A stretch of DNA of 64,000 nucleotides from Saprospiraceae bacterium (lineage in GTDB: Bacteria; Bacteroidota; Bacteroidia; Chitinophagales; Saprospiraceae): NCBI GenBank assembly GCA_020627705.1, contig JAHDGJ010000008.1, forward strand, positions 1 to 64,000. Direction: 5' to 3'. Within the stretch, counting starts at the first letter, position 1, and each line of letters begins with the position of its first letter. Below the pieces are notes generated by a model, which saw nothing but the letters and a program-made list of their open reading frames with translations, ran no database searches and was not told the DNA's origin. A program made the translations under genes and the position numbers. This document shows, piece by piece, positions 26,496 to 35,945 of this stretch.

Positions 26496-27202
26496 TTTTT
26501 CTGTTTGACGTATTTAAGGTCTTTTTTGTCTAATGAGTAAGATATATCAAAATCTTGAAGTACAGCATCGAGGATTTTATATTTTCCATATTGATACCCT
26601 TCTTTCAGATCATAGCTGTATAATTTCCCCATATTATGCCATGCAAATGCTGTTATCCTTCCCCTCATTTGTTTGATTAAACTATGGAAAGATTTTCCTG
26701 TTTCTTTTTCTATCATCTTTAAGAGAATTTTTCCTTGTAGTTTGGTCAACTTACTTAAGGGCTCTTCAAATTCTTTTTCTAACTCCTTCTCAAGACGCTT
26801 AGCTTCTTTCTTAAATTTTCTTCTTTTCATCGTTTGTTTGGCAAACTCCAACTCTTCAAAAATTCTGATAGCTTCTTTGGCATAAGGATACACCTTGTTG
26901 GCATATCGTCTCATTTTGAGGTATTTTCTGTACTCCTCATCATTAGAAAATTTTCGAAGCGAAGTAATGCTTATGTCTTCAATATCAGCAAGAATTATCG
27001 TATCTCCTTCAATGATCATCGCCGAATAGACTTTTCCTTTGAGTTTTACACTTTCTATTTCGGGCTCCTGATAGAGCACTTTTTCATTAACAATAATGGT
27101 GGTGTCCTGATCAAAAATGATCTTGTCAATTTTGTTCGTCTCCTGCGAATAAAGGACCACATTCGTCAGTAAAAGGATCAATATGTATCGAAGCTCTCTC
27201 AT
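26492..27202 (-). CDS. DUF4294 family protein
   Basis: 236 residues with a signal peptide (MRELRYILILLLTNVVLYSQ). Central DUF4294 pattern: DTIILADIEDISI, then KYLKMRRYANKVYPYAKEA, a basic helical stretch, and GRITAFAWHNMGKLYSYDLKEGYQYGKYKILD. The family is Bacteroidetes-specific with unknown role. Head of the operon with mvaD and the rhodanese. Confidence 0.8.
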   Translation of the reverse strand: MRELRYILILLLTNVVLYSQETNKIDKIIFDQDTTIIVNEKVLYQEPEIESVKLKGKVYSAMIIEGDTIILADIEDISITSLRKFSNDEEYRKYLKMRRYANKVYPYAKEAIRIFEELEFAKQTMKRRKFKKEAKRLEKELEKEFEEPLSKLTKLQGKILLKMIEKETGKSFHSLIKQMRGRITAFAWHNMGKLYSYDLKEGYQYGKYKILDAVLQDFDISYSLDKKDLKYVKQKK

Positions 27203-27219
27203 TTCTAATTAAACGAAAC

Positions 27220-27266
27220 CAAGTATAAAGTTAGGTCTTAATAAACTCATAAAGTCTTTACTTTTG
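27220..27266. promoter_or_regulatory. Divergent promoter pair between DUF4294 and the membrane-protein gene
   Basis: Plus strand: TACTTTTG at 27259-27266, an exact TAnnTTTG box, 18 bp before the ATG at 27285. Minus strand: TATACTTG at 27227-27220, one mismatch, 17 bp before the ATG at 27202. No convincing -33 boxes. Confidence 0.5.
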
Positions 27267-27284
27267 CAAAACCGAATAATTTGT

Positions 27285-27944
27285 ATGCGGACCATAGCCA
27301 AAACAATTTCTATTCTTTTTCATCCTCTGTTTATACTGAGCTACCTTTTCTTTTTATTGTTATTAATAAATCCATATCTCTTTAGTATACAGGATGCACA
27401 AAACAAAGTTTTGGTGCTAATTTCTATTGTAAGTCTTTCTGTTGGATTTCCGTTGGTTGTTGTTGCATTATTTAAAATGATTGGTTTTATCGATTCTTTT
27501 GAAATGAAAGACAGAACCGAAAGAATTGGTCCTATGATCGCAACCAGTATTTTTTACTTATGGTTGTTTCTAAATGTTAAAGACAATCCCATTTTTCCTA
27601 AAGCATACAGCGTTATGGTCCTTGGTGCTACCATTGGTTTGTTTTGCGCGTTTTTTATAAATAACTTTTCTAAAATTAGCCTGCATGGTGTGGGTATGGG
27701 AGGGCTGGTATCAGCTGTTTTTTTGATTCGTTTTCAATACTCTTACCAATACCTAATTTTCGAAAATACAACCTTCGGCAATTATCAAATACATCTAAAC
27801 CTTGTGCTTTATGCATCTTTGCTCATAGCAGGATTGGTCTGTAGCTGTAGGCTTTTACTAAAAGCACACAATAGAAATGATTTATATGGAGGGTTTATCG
27901 TAGGAGTAATCGCGCAAATTATTGCCTACAGGGTATTAATATAA
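27285..27944 (+). CDS. Integral membrane protein, possibly PAP2-related
   Basis: 219 residues from ATG at 27285; an in-frame TTG at 27264 falls inside the promoter -7 box, so it is rejected. About six membrane segments. The ISLHGVGMGGLVSAV motif recalls the SxxxHxxG part of PAP2 phosphatases, but the first phosphatase motif is not evident, so a phosphatase activity is unproven. Followed 23 bp later by dapD. Confidence 0.6.
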   Translation: MRTIAKTISILFHPLFILSYLFFLLLLINPYLFSIQDAQNKVLVLISIVSLSVGFPLVVVALFKMIGFIDSFEMKDRTERIGPMIATSIFYLWLFLNVKDNPIFPKAYSVMVLGATIGLFCAFFINNFSKISLHGVGMGGLVSAVFLIRFQYSYQYLIFENTTFGNYQIHLNLVLYASLLIAGLVCSCRLLLKAHNRNDLYGGFIVGVIAQIIAYRVLI

Positions 27945-27967
27945 ATTTTTGATTCCAAAACAACTAG

Positions 27968-28774
27968 ATGAAAGAGTTAATTGAAAAAGCTTGGGAGGAT
28001 CGAAGCTTGTTACAAAAAGAAGATTTTAAACAAGCTATTTTACATGTAATAGAAGAACTGGATAATGGCGCATTAAGAGTAGCACAACCAGTTGAGGGTG
28101 AATGGACAGTTAACGAATGGGTTAAAAAAGCTGTAGTCCTATACTTTCCAATTTCCAAAATGGAAACCATTGAAGTAGGGCCTTTCGAATTTCATGACAA
28201 AATACCGCTCAAAAAGAATTATGCAGAACAAGGGGTTCGTGTTGTTCCACATGCCATTGCGCGCTTCGGTTCATTTTTAGAAAAAGGAGTAATTATGATG
28301 CCCAGCTACGTGAATGTTGGTGCACATGTCGGAGCAGGTACCATGGTCGATACTTGGGCAACAGTAGGGTCATGTGCTCAGATCGGTAGAAATGTCCATT
28401 TATCTGGGGGTGTTGGAATTGGGGGTGTATTAGAACCATTACAAGCGACGCCTACAATTATCGAAGACGATTGTTTTATAGGCTCCAGATGTATTATTGT
28501 TGAAGGAGTGAAAATAGAAAAAGAGGCTGTGGTTGCTGCAGGAGTTACGCTTACTCAATCCACTCATATTATTGATGTCACAGGATCCAGTCCTGTAGAA
28601 TATAAAGGATTGGTGCCCTCACGATCAGTTGTTATTCCAGGAAGTTATACCAAATCCTTTGCAGCAGGTACATACAATGTTAATTGTGCATTGATCATTG
28701 GCCAACGCAAAGAATCAACTGATAAAAAAGTCTCTTTGAATCAAGCACTTAGAGAATATAATGTGGCCGTCTAA
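27968..28774 (+). CDS. dapD: Tetrahydrodipicolinate N-succinyltransferase
   Basis: 268 residues. N-terminal helical domain, then left-handed beta-helix hexapeptide repeats (VNVGAHVGAGTMVDTWATVG, CAQIGRNVHLSGGVGIGG, IEDDCFIGSRCIIVEG). It uses succinyl-CoA in the succinylase branch of lysine/diaminopimelate synthesis. Other dap genes are not in the window. Confidence 0.94.
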   Translation: MKELIEKAWEDRSLLQKEDFKQAILHVIEELDNGALRVAQPVEGEWTVNEWVKKAVVLYFPISKMETIEVGPFEFHDKIPLKKNYAEQGVRVVPHAIARFGSFLEKGVIMMPSYVNVGAHVGAGTMVDTWATVGSCAQIGRNVHLSGGVGIGGVLEPLQATPTIIEDDCFIGSRCIIVEGVKIEKEAVVAAGVTLTQSTHIIDVTGSSPVEYKGLVPSRSVVIPGSYTKSFAAGTYNVNCALIIGQRKESTDKKVSLNQALREYNVAV

Positions 28775-28822
28775 TGTGTTTCTTATTCTGATTTGTTTTT
28801 AATTCACCAACATTTGTATGGA

Positions 28823-31339
28823 ATGAAAAAAGTAATATTTGTCTTCTTCGTTATTTCTCTATTCTCTTGTAGAACAACTAAAGAAACGGTTCTAGAAACT
28901 CAAGTGGAAGAACGCTTTTTGGATACACTCATGGTTTCTGCTCCGACCATTGAAAAGCAAAAATCTTATAATCTTCCAGTATTTAATCCTTCAGCAACGA
29001 GGCATTTCGATCTAATCCATACCAAATTAGACCTCTCCTTTGATTGGAAAAATCAATACGTTTTAGGTACAGCTTGGCTTACGCTTAGGCCCTATTTTTA
29101 TGACAATCAATACCTTTCTTTGGATGCGGTTGGGTTTGATATTCACGAAGTAAAGCTCCAAGGCAAAAAAGCACCGTACGAATATAATGGAGAAGATCTC
29201 ATCATCGATTTGGGAAGACCTTATAGCCGAGACATGATGTTTGATGTTGAAATTAAATACACTGCCAAACCAAACGACACTCCAGCAGGTGGTAGCGCTG
29301 CCATCACTTCAGAAAAAGGATTATTCTTTATAAATCCACTTAACTCAAATCCCGACAAACCTCAACAAATTTGGACTCAAGGAGAAACAGAAAACAACAG
29401 CAGGTGGTTTCCTACCATTGATAAACCAAACGAAAGGTGTTCGCAAGAGATAAGCATGACTGTAGAAGATCGATTTGCTACCCTATCAAACGGAAAACTG
29501 ATTTCGTCAAAAAAGAACAGTAATGGAACTAGAACAGATGTTTGGTCCCAAGAAAAACCACATGCCCCATATTTATTTATGGTTGGTGTAGGTGAATATG
29601 CGGTCGTTAAAGAACGCGTTAAAGACATAGAGCTAATGTATTACGTAGAGCCAGAATATGAAGAAGATGCAAAGCTAATTTTTAATCATACCGGCGAAAT
29701 GATCGAGTTCTTTTCTGATAAATTGGGATATCCTTTTCCTTGGGACAAGTATGCTCAGATTGTTTGTGCAGATTTTGTATCGGGGGCAATGGAAAACACC
29801 GGAGCAGTTACATTTGGAGATTTTGTTCAAAGACATAAAAGACAATTAACTGATGACGATAATGATTACATCGTTGCGCATGAGTTATTTCATCATTGGT
29901 TTGGAGATTTAGTAACCTGCGAAAGCTGGGCAAACCTAACAATGAACGAAGGCTTTGCCAATTACTCTGAATACATGTGGTTTGAATATAAATATGGGAA
30001 GGATCGTGCCGACCATCACCGATTAAATGAAATGAACGGCTATGTTAATTCGCTCAATTATCAAGAAGCACATCCCCTGATTCATTATGGATATGATGAC
30101 AAAGAACAAATGTTTGATGCGCATTCCTACAACAAAGGCGGCCTAGTTCTTCACATGCTTAGAAGCATGGTAGGAGATGACGCATTCTATACCTCTTTAA
30201 ATAAGTATTTGGTTGATCATGAGTATACAGATGTGGAAGCTGACGAATTACGTTTAGCTTTTGAAGACATTACAGGTCAAGATTTGATTTGGTTTTTTGA
30301 TCAATGGTACCATGCTGCGGGTCACCCTATCTTAGATGTTACATCAAAAATCAATGAAAACAATCAGCTGGCTATTACTGTAGAACAAAAGCAAAATCCT
30401 GAGAAATATCCAGCAATTTTTATTCTTCCAACTAAAATAGCTCTTTACCAAAAGGATGGTTCTGTTGAGTACAAAGACGTTACTATCGACAAAAGAATAA
30501 ATGTTTTTGTTTTTGACATCACAGATAATTATTCTTGGTTAAGTATTGACGCATACGATGATCTGTTGGCTGAGATTTCTTATGATCTATCTGTTGATCA
30601 ACTCAAAGCAAAGGCACTACAATCACCAAACTTTAGAGATAAGTTTTTTGCGCTAACTAAGCTTAAAGGAAAAGAAGGATCGGATCTTACTTATCTAAGC
30701 TCATTAAAAGATCCATATTACTTGATTAGAAAAAAAGCTATTCAAGAGTTGAGCAGTAAGGATCAACAAAAAGATAAATTACTGGATTTGGTTTTCTCTG
30801 ACCCTCATTCTAAAGTTCGAACTGCTGCCTTAAAGGCCTTGGAAGAAACAACCCTAGATTCAGAGAAAAAGGATCTAATCGACAGAGTAAAAGGATTGAT
30901 CTATAATGATCCTTCTTACTTAACTGCCAACGCTGCGCTCTCATTAATTAATACACTGGATCCAAACGAAGGCATCAAATTATCTGCCGAATTAAAAAAT
31001 GATGAAAACAAAGGATTCAACAGTACTATTATCGATATCTATTTGGCAACAAAGGATTCAAAATATGATGGTGAATTGCTCGATTTCTTAAATGAAGCAG
31101 AAGCAGTGGAGTTCTATTTTGCCAGTCAAAAACTTCTTCCATTTCTTATAGAAAAAGACGATGAATTGAAATTGAAAGCAGCCAAAATTTATAAGAACAA
31201 AGCAAACTCAGATGGTCCTCCTTTTGTGAAATTTGCATCAAATAAAGCCATTAAAGAGCTTCACTCTAGTTTATCGCCAGATTGTGCTAAAGAAATAAAA
31301 GAAGCCTTTGATGCTTTTCTCGAAGAAACAGAGCCCTAA
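28823..31339 (+). CDS. M1-family aminopeptidase, lipoprotein, with HEAT-like C-terminus
   Basis: 838 residues from ATG at 28823, which gives a lipoprotein signal peptide (MKKVIFVFFVISLFSC, lipobox LFSC). Exopeptidase motif GAMENTG near 321 and zinc site HELFHHWFGDLVT near 353 with the third ligand in NLTMNEGFANYSE. Residues about 600-838 look like HEAT-type helical repeats (DPYYLIRKKAIQELS, DPHSKVRTAALKALEE). It probably trims peptides in the periplasm or at the outer membrane. A second, unrelated-looking M1 protein lies at 35.9 kb. Confidence 0.9.
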   Translation: MKKVIFVFFVISLFSCRTTKETVLETQVEERFLDTLMVSAPTIEKQKSYNLPVFNPSATRHFDLIHTKLDLSFDWKNQYVLGTAWLTLRPYFYDNQYLSLDAVGFDIHEVKLQGKKAPYEYNGEDLIIDLGRPYSRDMMFDVEIKYTAKPNDTPAGGSAAITSEKGLFFINPLNSNPDKPQQIWTQGETENNSRWFPTIDKPNERCSQEISMTVEDRFATLSNGKLISSKKNSNGTRTDVWSQEKPHAPYLFMVGVGEYAVVKERVKDIELMYYVEPEYEEDAKLIFNHTGEMIEFFSDKLGYPFPWDKYAQIVCADFVSGAMENTGAVTFGDFVQRHKRQLTDDDNDYIVAHELFHHWFGDLVTCESWANLTMNEGFANYSEYMWFEYKYGKDRADHHRLNEMNGYVNSLNYQEAHPLIHYGYDDKEQMFDAHSYNKGGLVLHMLRSMVGDDAFYTSLNKYLVDHEYTDVEADELRLAFEDITGQDLIWFFDQWYHAAGHPILDVTSKINENNQLAITVEQKQNPEKYPAIFILPTKIALYQKDGSVEYKDVTIDKRINVFVFDITDNYSWLSIDAYDDLLAEISYDLSVDQLKAKALQSPNFRDKFFALTKLKGKEGSDLTYLSSLKDPYYLIRKKAIQELSSKDQQKDKLLDLVFSDPHSKVRTAALKALEETTLDSEKKDLIDRVKGLIYNDPSYLTANAALSLINTLDPNEGIKLSAELKNDENKGFNSTIIDIYLATKDSKYDGELLDFLNEAEAVEFYFASQKLLPFLIEKDDELKLKAAKIYKNKANSDGPPFVKFASNKAIKELHSSLSPDCAKEIKEAFDAFLEETEP

Positions 31340-31477
31340 AAGAGTAGATCGAGCGAAAGAAGACTTGAAATAATTCTCATTTTGGTCTACTTTACATAAG
31401 ATTGTGGTGTCCTTACGACACTTGAGATAGAAACAACCATCTGGGAACAGTGTTAATCGTTAAGCGAAAGAAGGAAC
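31340..31477 (+). other. Intergenic stretch with small repeats
   Basis: 138 bp before the DUF4175 gene. AGTAGATC (31343-31350) can pair with GGTCTACT (31384-31391), GTGTC/GACAC forms a short hairpin, and AGCGAAAGAAG occurs twice (31352-31362 and 31463-31473). No known element recognised. Confidence 0.3.
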
Positions 31478-34400
31478 ATGAGCATGCAAACCAGTAATTA
31501 CGATCTTCTAATTCAAAAATTAGATCAATTTATTCGGAAGTTTTATTTAAACAAACTAATCAAAGGAAGTCTATATTTCCTTGCGGTTTCTTTGGGTCTT
31601 TTCCTTCTCTTTAACTTTTTGGAGCATCAATTTTATTTTTCGCAAGGGGTAAGAAAGTTCTTTTTCTTTGGTTTTCTTGGGACCTCAATATTTGGACTTA
31701 TTGTTTGGGTATTTAATCCACTCTTTAAATATCTAAAGCTTGGGAAAAACATTTCGCATGATCAGGCGGCACAAGTCATAGGAAGTCATTTTTCTGATGT
31801 CCAGGATAAGCTGCTTAACGTTCTTCAACTCAAAAGACAAAATTCGGAAAATGTTGCGCAAACCAATCTGATCGAAGCAAGTATAAATCAAAAATCGGCA
31901 GAAATTAGTCCTGTCCCCTTTAAATCTGCGATTGATCTTTCAAAAAATAGGAAATACCTCAGGTATGCACTGCCTCCATTTCTTCTCTTAATCTTTGTTC
32001 TCTTTGCAGCTCCAAGCATCATCACTGACAGCACGCATAGGATAATTAACAACAACAAGGAGTTCGAGAGAAAAGCGCTTTTTGCTTTTGACCTAAATCA
32101 AGATAAAATGGAAGTCGTTCAGTTTGAAGACTATACATTAGAAGTGCTTACCTCAGGAGAGGTTTTGCCCGATGAGGTTTTTATTCAATTCGATGACTTC
32201 CAATACAAACTTCAAAAAGAAGACGTCAATAAGCACAGTTATCTTTTTAGAAATGTTCAGAAAAACACAAAATTTCGAATTTTTTCCGGTTCGGTTTCTT
32301 CTGGTGATAAAATGCTAGAAGTCATAAAAAAACCAAATCTTGCCAATTTTAATCTTAGAATTAATTACCCTAAATACCTAAACAAAAAAAGTGAAAACAT
32401 CTCAAATGTTGGGGATGTAGTGATTCCAGAAGGTTCTAATCTAAGATGGAATTTTACTGCTGATAATACAGAAGAGCTGAGTATATCATTTAACGACAGC
32501 AAACCGATAGTTACTGAGCGCAAATCGGAGAATGAGTTTTCGTATGGCAAATCCTTTCGAAAAGACACGAGATATAAGCTCAAAACTTCCAACAATAGGA
32601 TTCCTAATGGTGATTCCCTTTTATACAGCATAGATGTTATACAAGATGAATATCCCAGCATCAGTGCCGAAAATTTTGTCGATAGTTTAGACAACAAACT
32701 GTTATACTTTGTGGGTAATGCCACGGACGATTATGGCATACTCTCTGTGAACTTTGTTTACTCTCTTTTTGATGAAAAGGGACAAATTAAGTCACAAAAA
32801 ACCGAAAAACTCTTAGGAAGCTCAGGAAGAGCAACCGAATTTGATCACATCTTTAATATTAACACACTTGAGCTTAAGCCCGGCGATAAACTCAGTTATT
32901 ACTTCGAAACCTTTGATAATGATGGAGTAAACGGAAGCAAATCCTCCAAAACCAACTTAATGACTTTTGAAAAACCAAGCATTGAGGAGTTTGAGCAAAT
33001 GGAAGATGAAAATGAAGAGGATATCAAAAAGACCCTTGAATCTTCACTTGAGAATATTAAAAAGCTTCAAGAGGAATATAGAAAGCTTCGTGAAAAACTG
33101 CTACAAGAGAAAGACATTTCGTGGCAAGACAAAAAGGAGTTAGAAGAGCTCATGGAAAAGCAAAAAGAGCTTCAAGAGGAACTCAAAAAGGCAAAAGAAA
33201 AATTTGATGAGAATCTCAAAAACCAGGAAGAGTTTAACGAACAAAAAGAAGACATTCAAGAAAAACAAGAGAAGCTTCAACAATTATTTGAAGAAGCCCT
33301 AGATCCAGAGACACAAGAGTTGATGGAAAAAATAAACGAACTCATGGAAGAGCTGAACAAAGATGACGCCATGGACATGATGGAGCAGATGGAAATGGAC
33401 GATAATTCGGTTGAAAAAGAACTTGACAGGTTGTTGGAGTTGTTCAAACAGCTTGAGATGGAGAAAGAAATAAAAGAAACCATTGAAAAATTACAAGAAT
33501 TATCTAAAGAACAAGAACAACTAGCCCAAGAAACGGAAGAAGAAAAAAAGAAAAACGAAGAGCTAAAAAACGAACAGGAAAAAATAAACGAAGAATTCGA
33601 AAAAATTAAAGAGAAGATGGAAGAGCTCCAGGAAAAAAACAAAGAGCTCTCCCCTCCCAAAGATCTTGGAGATAAAGAAGATAACAAGGATAAAATGGAG
33701 GATATCCAAGACGAATTAAATGACAGCCAAGAGGAATTAGAACAACAAGACAACAAAGGAGCTAGTGACTCTCAGAAAAAAGCAGCTGAGAAAATGCAAA
33801 AAATGGCAAAAGGTTTGCAGGAACAAATGGAGTCAGGTGAGCAAAAGCAGATGGAAGAAGACATGCAAGCGCTTCGACAACTTCTAGAAAACCTTTTGGA
33901 TCTGTCCTTTGATGAAGAACAACTTACCAAAGACTTAAACTCAACTCGAGTTAATAGCCCAGTATACAAGGACTATGTACAGACACAGTTCAGGCTAAAT
34001 GATGATTTTTCATTGATTCAAGACAGCCTTCATGCTTTAAGCAAGCGTGTTTCTCAAATAGAATCTATTGTGACCGAAAAAACACAAGAGATTTCAACTG
34101 ATTTGGATAGCAGCTTAGTATTTCTTGAAGATCGTAAGATGACCAATTTTCAAGAATTAAAATCCATCCAATATCAAAGGAGAATCATGAAAAATGTCAA
34201 TGATCTGGCGTTGATGCTCAACGAAGCAATGCAACAAATGCAACAACAAATGTCGGGCATGATGTCAGGCAGTCAGATGTGTAATAAACCAGGCAACAAA
34301 CCTGGAGGAAAGCCTGGAAAAGTACCAGGAGACAAAATAACTGAGGGCCAAGGGAAGCTTAATGAGCAGATGAAAAAGATGAAAGAAGGAATGAAAGGCG

Positions 34401-34849
34401 GTGGTAAAGGAGGATCTGCAAAAGAATTTGCAGAAGCAGCAGCCAAGCAGGCAGCTCTTCGAAAAGCACTCGAGGATCTTAATAATGAGAAAAAAGAACA
34501 AGGAAAAGGTTCAAAAGAGTTGCAAGAAATTATTGACCAAATGAATAAAGTCGAGACTGACTTAGTTAATAAGAAATTTGACAATCAAGTATTCAAAAGA
34601 CAACAGGATATTTTATCTAGGTTGTTGAAAGCTGATAAAGCCGAAAGACAAAGAGAATATGACAATAAGAGAAAGGCTGAAACGGGATCGGATAAAAAAA
34701 GAGAACTTCCTCCATCAGTGCAGAAATATCTAAAAGAAAGAAAAGCAGATACAGAACTTTATAAAACAATGTCTCCTGATTTGAGACCCTTTTATAAAGG
34801 ACTTGTTGATAAATATTATAATTCCCTTAAAAAGGGAAAGACCAATTAA
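31478..34849 (+). CDS. DUF4175 family large membrane protein with coiled coil
   Basis: 1123 residues. Three membrane segments near the N-terminus (about 27-47, 57-77, 160-180), a beta-rich middle with Ig-like character to about 505, then a very Glu/Lys/Gln-rich coiled coil (about 505-790), a Met/Gln-rich and Gly/Pro/Lys-rich linker (about 905-970) and a basic C-terminus. It matches the Bacteroidetes DUF4175 layout; function unknown. It heads a run with an RsbW-like ATPase and ybeY, an order I recall from relatives. Minus-strand Ser/Phe-rich ORFs here are shadows of the coiled coil. Confidence 0.82.
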   Translation: MSMQTSNYDLLIQKLDQFIRKFYLNKLIKGSLYFLAVSLGLFLLFNFLEHQFYFSQGVRKFFFFGFLGTSIFGLIVWVFNPLFKYLKLGKNISHDQAAQVIGSHFSDVQDKLLNVLQLKRQNSENVAQTNLIEASINQKSAEISPVPFKSAIDLSKNRKYLRYALPPFLLLIFVLFAAPSIITDSTHRIINNNKEFERKALFAFDLNQDKMEVVQFEDYTLEVLTSGEVLPDEVFIQFDDFQYKLQKEDVNKHSYLFRNVQKNTKFRIFSGSVSSGDKMLEVIKKPNLANFNLRINYPKYLNKKSENISNVGDVVIPEGSNLRWNFTADNTEELSISFNDSKPIVTERKSENEFSYGKSFRKDTRYKLKTSNNRIPNGDSLLYSIDVIQDEYPSISAENFVDSLDNKLLYFVGNATDDYGILSVNFVYSLFDEKGQIKSQKTEKLLGSSGRATEFDHIFNINTLELKPGDKLSYYFETFDNDGVNGSKSSKTNLMTFEKPSIEEFEQMEDENEEDIKKTLESSLENIKKLQEEYRKLREKLLQEKDISWQDKKELEELMEKQKELQEELKKAKEKFDENLKNQEEFNEQKEDIQEKQEKLQQLFEEALDPETQELMEKINELMEELNKDDAMDMMEQMEMDDNSVEKELDRLLELFKQLEMEKEIKETIEKLQELSKEQEQLAQETEEEKKKNEELKNEQEKINEEFEKIKEKMEELQEKNKELSPPKDLGDKEDNKDKMEDIQDELNDSQEELEQQDNKGASDSQKKAAEKMQKMAKGLQEQMESGEQKQMEEDMQALRQLLENLLDLSFDEEQLTKDLNSTRVNSPVYKDYVQTQFRLNDDFSLIQDSLHALSKRVSQIESIVTEKTQEISTDLDSSLVFLEDRKMTNFQELKSIQYQRRIMKNVNDLALMLNEAMQQMQQQMSGMMSGSQMCNKPGNKPGGKPGKVPGDKITEGQGKLNEQMKKMKEGMKGGGKGGSAKEFAEAAAKQAALRKALEDLNNEKKEQGKGSKELQEIIDQMNKVETDLVNKKFDNQVFKRQQDILSRLLKADKAERQREYDNKRKAETGSDKKRELPPSVQKYLKERKADTELYKTMSPDLRPFYKGLVDKYYNSLKKGKTN

Positions 34850-34876
34850 CCAGGCGACTATACTATTGTATAACCA

Positions 34877-35278
34877 ATGAATTGGAAAATGCTAAAATTG
34901 CCATCAAGCCCTAACTCTATTAATGAGATTGAGGCTTACTTAAAAAGAATATTCTCAGAGTACGCTATTGAGGACAATAAATATCCCGACGTTCTTATCA
35001 CCATTACTGAGGCTGTCAATAATGCAATTATTCATGGTAACGAAAATGATATTTCGAAATTTGTCGATGTCAATTGTAAGAAATCATCAGATGGCATAAC
35101 TTTTCATATCAGTGACCAAGGAAAAGGTTTTAACCCTAAAAAAGTACCTAACCCCACCTCACCAGATAGACTAGAATGCTGTGGAGGACGAGGTGTATAT
35201 ATAATTAAAGAACTATCCGATAATGTTCAGTATTTAAACAACGGTAGAACAGTAGAAATTTACTTTGACATCAGCTAA
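34877..35278 (+). CDS. RsbW-like anti-sigma/HATPase protein
   Basis: 133 residues, a single GHKL ATPase domain: N-box ITEAVNNAIIHGN near 55, then ISDQGKGFNPKKVPNP and CCGGRGVYIIKELSD (G-boxes). This is the small serine-kinase type found in partner-switching systems. A matching SpoIIE-type phosphatase is encoded at 42.5-43.8 kb, but no STAS antagonist is in the window. Its end overlaps ybeY by 14 bp. Confidence 0.85.
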   Translation: MNWKMLKLPSSPNSINEIEAYLKRIFSEYAIEDNKYPDVLITITEAVNNAIIHGNENDISKFVDVNCKKSSDGITFHISDQGKGFNPKKVPNPTSPDRLECCGGRGVYIIKELSDNVQYLNNGRTVEIYFDIS

Positions 35279-35693
35279 TATTAATTTTTTTACTGAAGAT
35301 ACCTCCTTCATCTTTGCAAATGATGAGCTTGTCTCAACTTGGTTAACAAAAGTTGCTGATCACGAAAAACAGGAAATTCGAAATTTAAATTACGTTTTCT
35401 GCTCGGATGAATATTTACTTGGCATTAATCAGAAATATTTAAATCACGACTACTATACTGATATTATAAGTTTCCCTTTATCATCTGAGGTGATCGAAGG
35501 GGATATTTTTATTAGTGTTGATAGAGTAACCGAAAACGCTTCAAAGAACAAGGTGAATTTTGAAAACGAACTTTATCGTGTCATGGTCCACGGACTACTC
35601 CATTTCTTGGGATATAAGGACAAAACACAAGAAGAATCCATTACAATGAGAACATTAGAAAATAAATACCTTGAGTTAATCACTCCAATCTAA
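35265..35693 (+). CDS. ybeY: Endoribonuclease YbeY (rRNA maturation)
   Basis: 142 residues. Typical YNHDYYTDIISFPL-like region (LNHDYYTDIISFPL) and metal-site motif VMVHGLLHFLGYKDKTQEE near 105-123. The usual third His (GYDH) is Asp here (GYKD). The start is TTG at 35265 inside the 3' end of the ATPase gene; no ATG exists before conserved sequence. It acts in 16S rRNA 3' processing and ribosome quality control. Confidence 0.9.
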   Translation: MTSANINFFTEDTSFIFANDELVSTWLTKVADHEKQEIRNLNYVFCSDEYLLGINQKYLNHDYYTDIISFPLSSEVIEGDIFISVDRVTENASKNKVNFENELYRVMVHGLLHFLGYKDKTQEESITMRTLENKYLELITPI

Positions 35694-35706
35694 TATGAGT
35701 AGCTGG

Positions 35707-35758
35707 TTATACCAAACTATCAGCAAGCATTGATTAATGCTAGCCATCCAAGGTATAA
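35707..35758 (+). other. Two-part hairpin downstream of ybeY
   Basis: TTATACC (35707-35713) pairs with GGTATAA (35752-35758), enclosing AGCAT/ATGCT (35726-35730, 35737-35741). It is followed by GTTTTGTATTTG, so it may be a weak terminator. The rest of the 252-bp gap (35694-35945) is AT-rich with only the promoter box noted next. Confidence 0.4.
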
Positions 35759-35916
35759 GTTTTGTATTTGTTACAATTAAATTCTTCTTATAATACAATT
35801 TTAAATTCATATAACACTGAATATCAATATTTTATGTGATTATATACACATACATTCATACAATTACTTGTAGATATAGAATTTCGTTTCACAACGTTTT
35901 ACATTACTTTAGCATC

Positions 35917-35924
35917 TATCTTTG
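35917..35924 (+). promoter_or_regulatory. -7 promoter element of the second M1 peptidase
   Basis: TATCTTTG, an exact TAnnTTTG match, 21 bp before the ATG at 35946. It contains the TTG at 35922 that would otherwise extend the ORF, which decides the start in favour of the ATG. Confidence 0.6.
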
Positions 35925-35945
35925 CATCGATATAAGAAAAAAAAC

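Noticed and set aside
27264-27284. TTG-started extension of the membrane-protein gene
   Set aside because: The TTG is part of the TACTTTTG promoter box; the ATG at 27285 is the start.
33277-33756. 159-codon Ser/Phe-rich minus-strand ORF
   Set aside because: Antisense shadow of the Glu/Lys-rich coiled coil of the DUF4175 protein.
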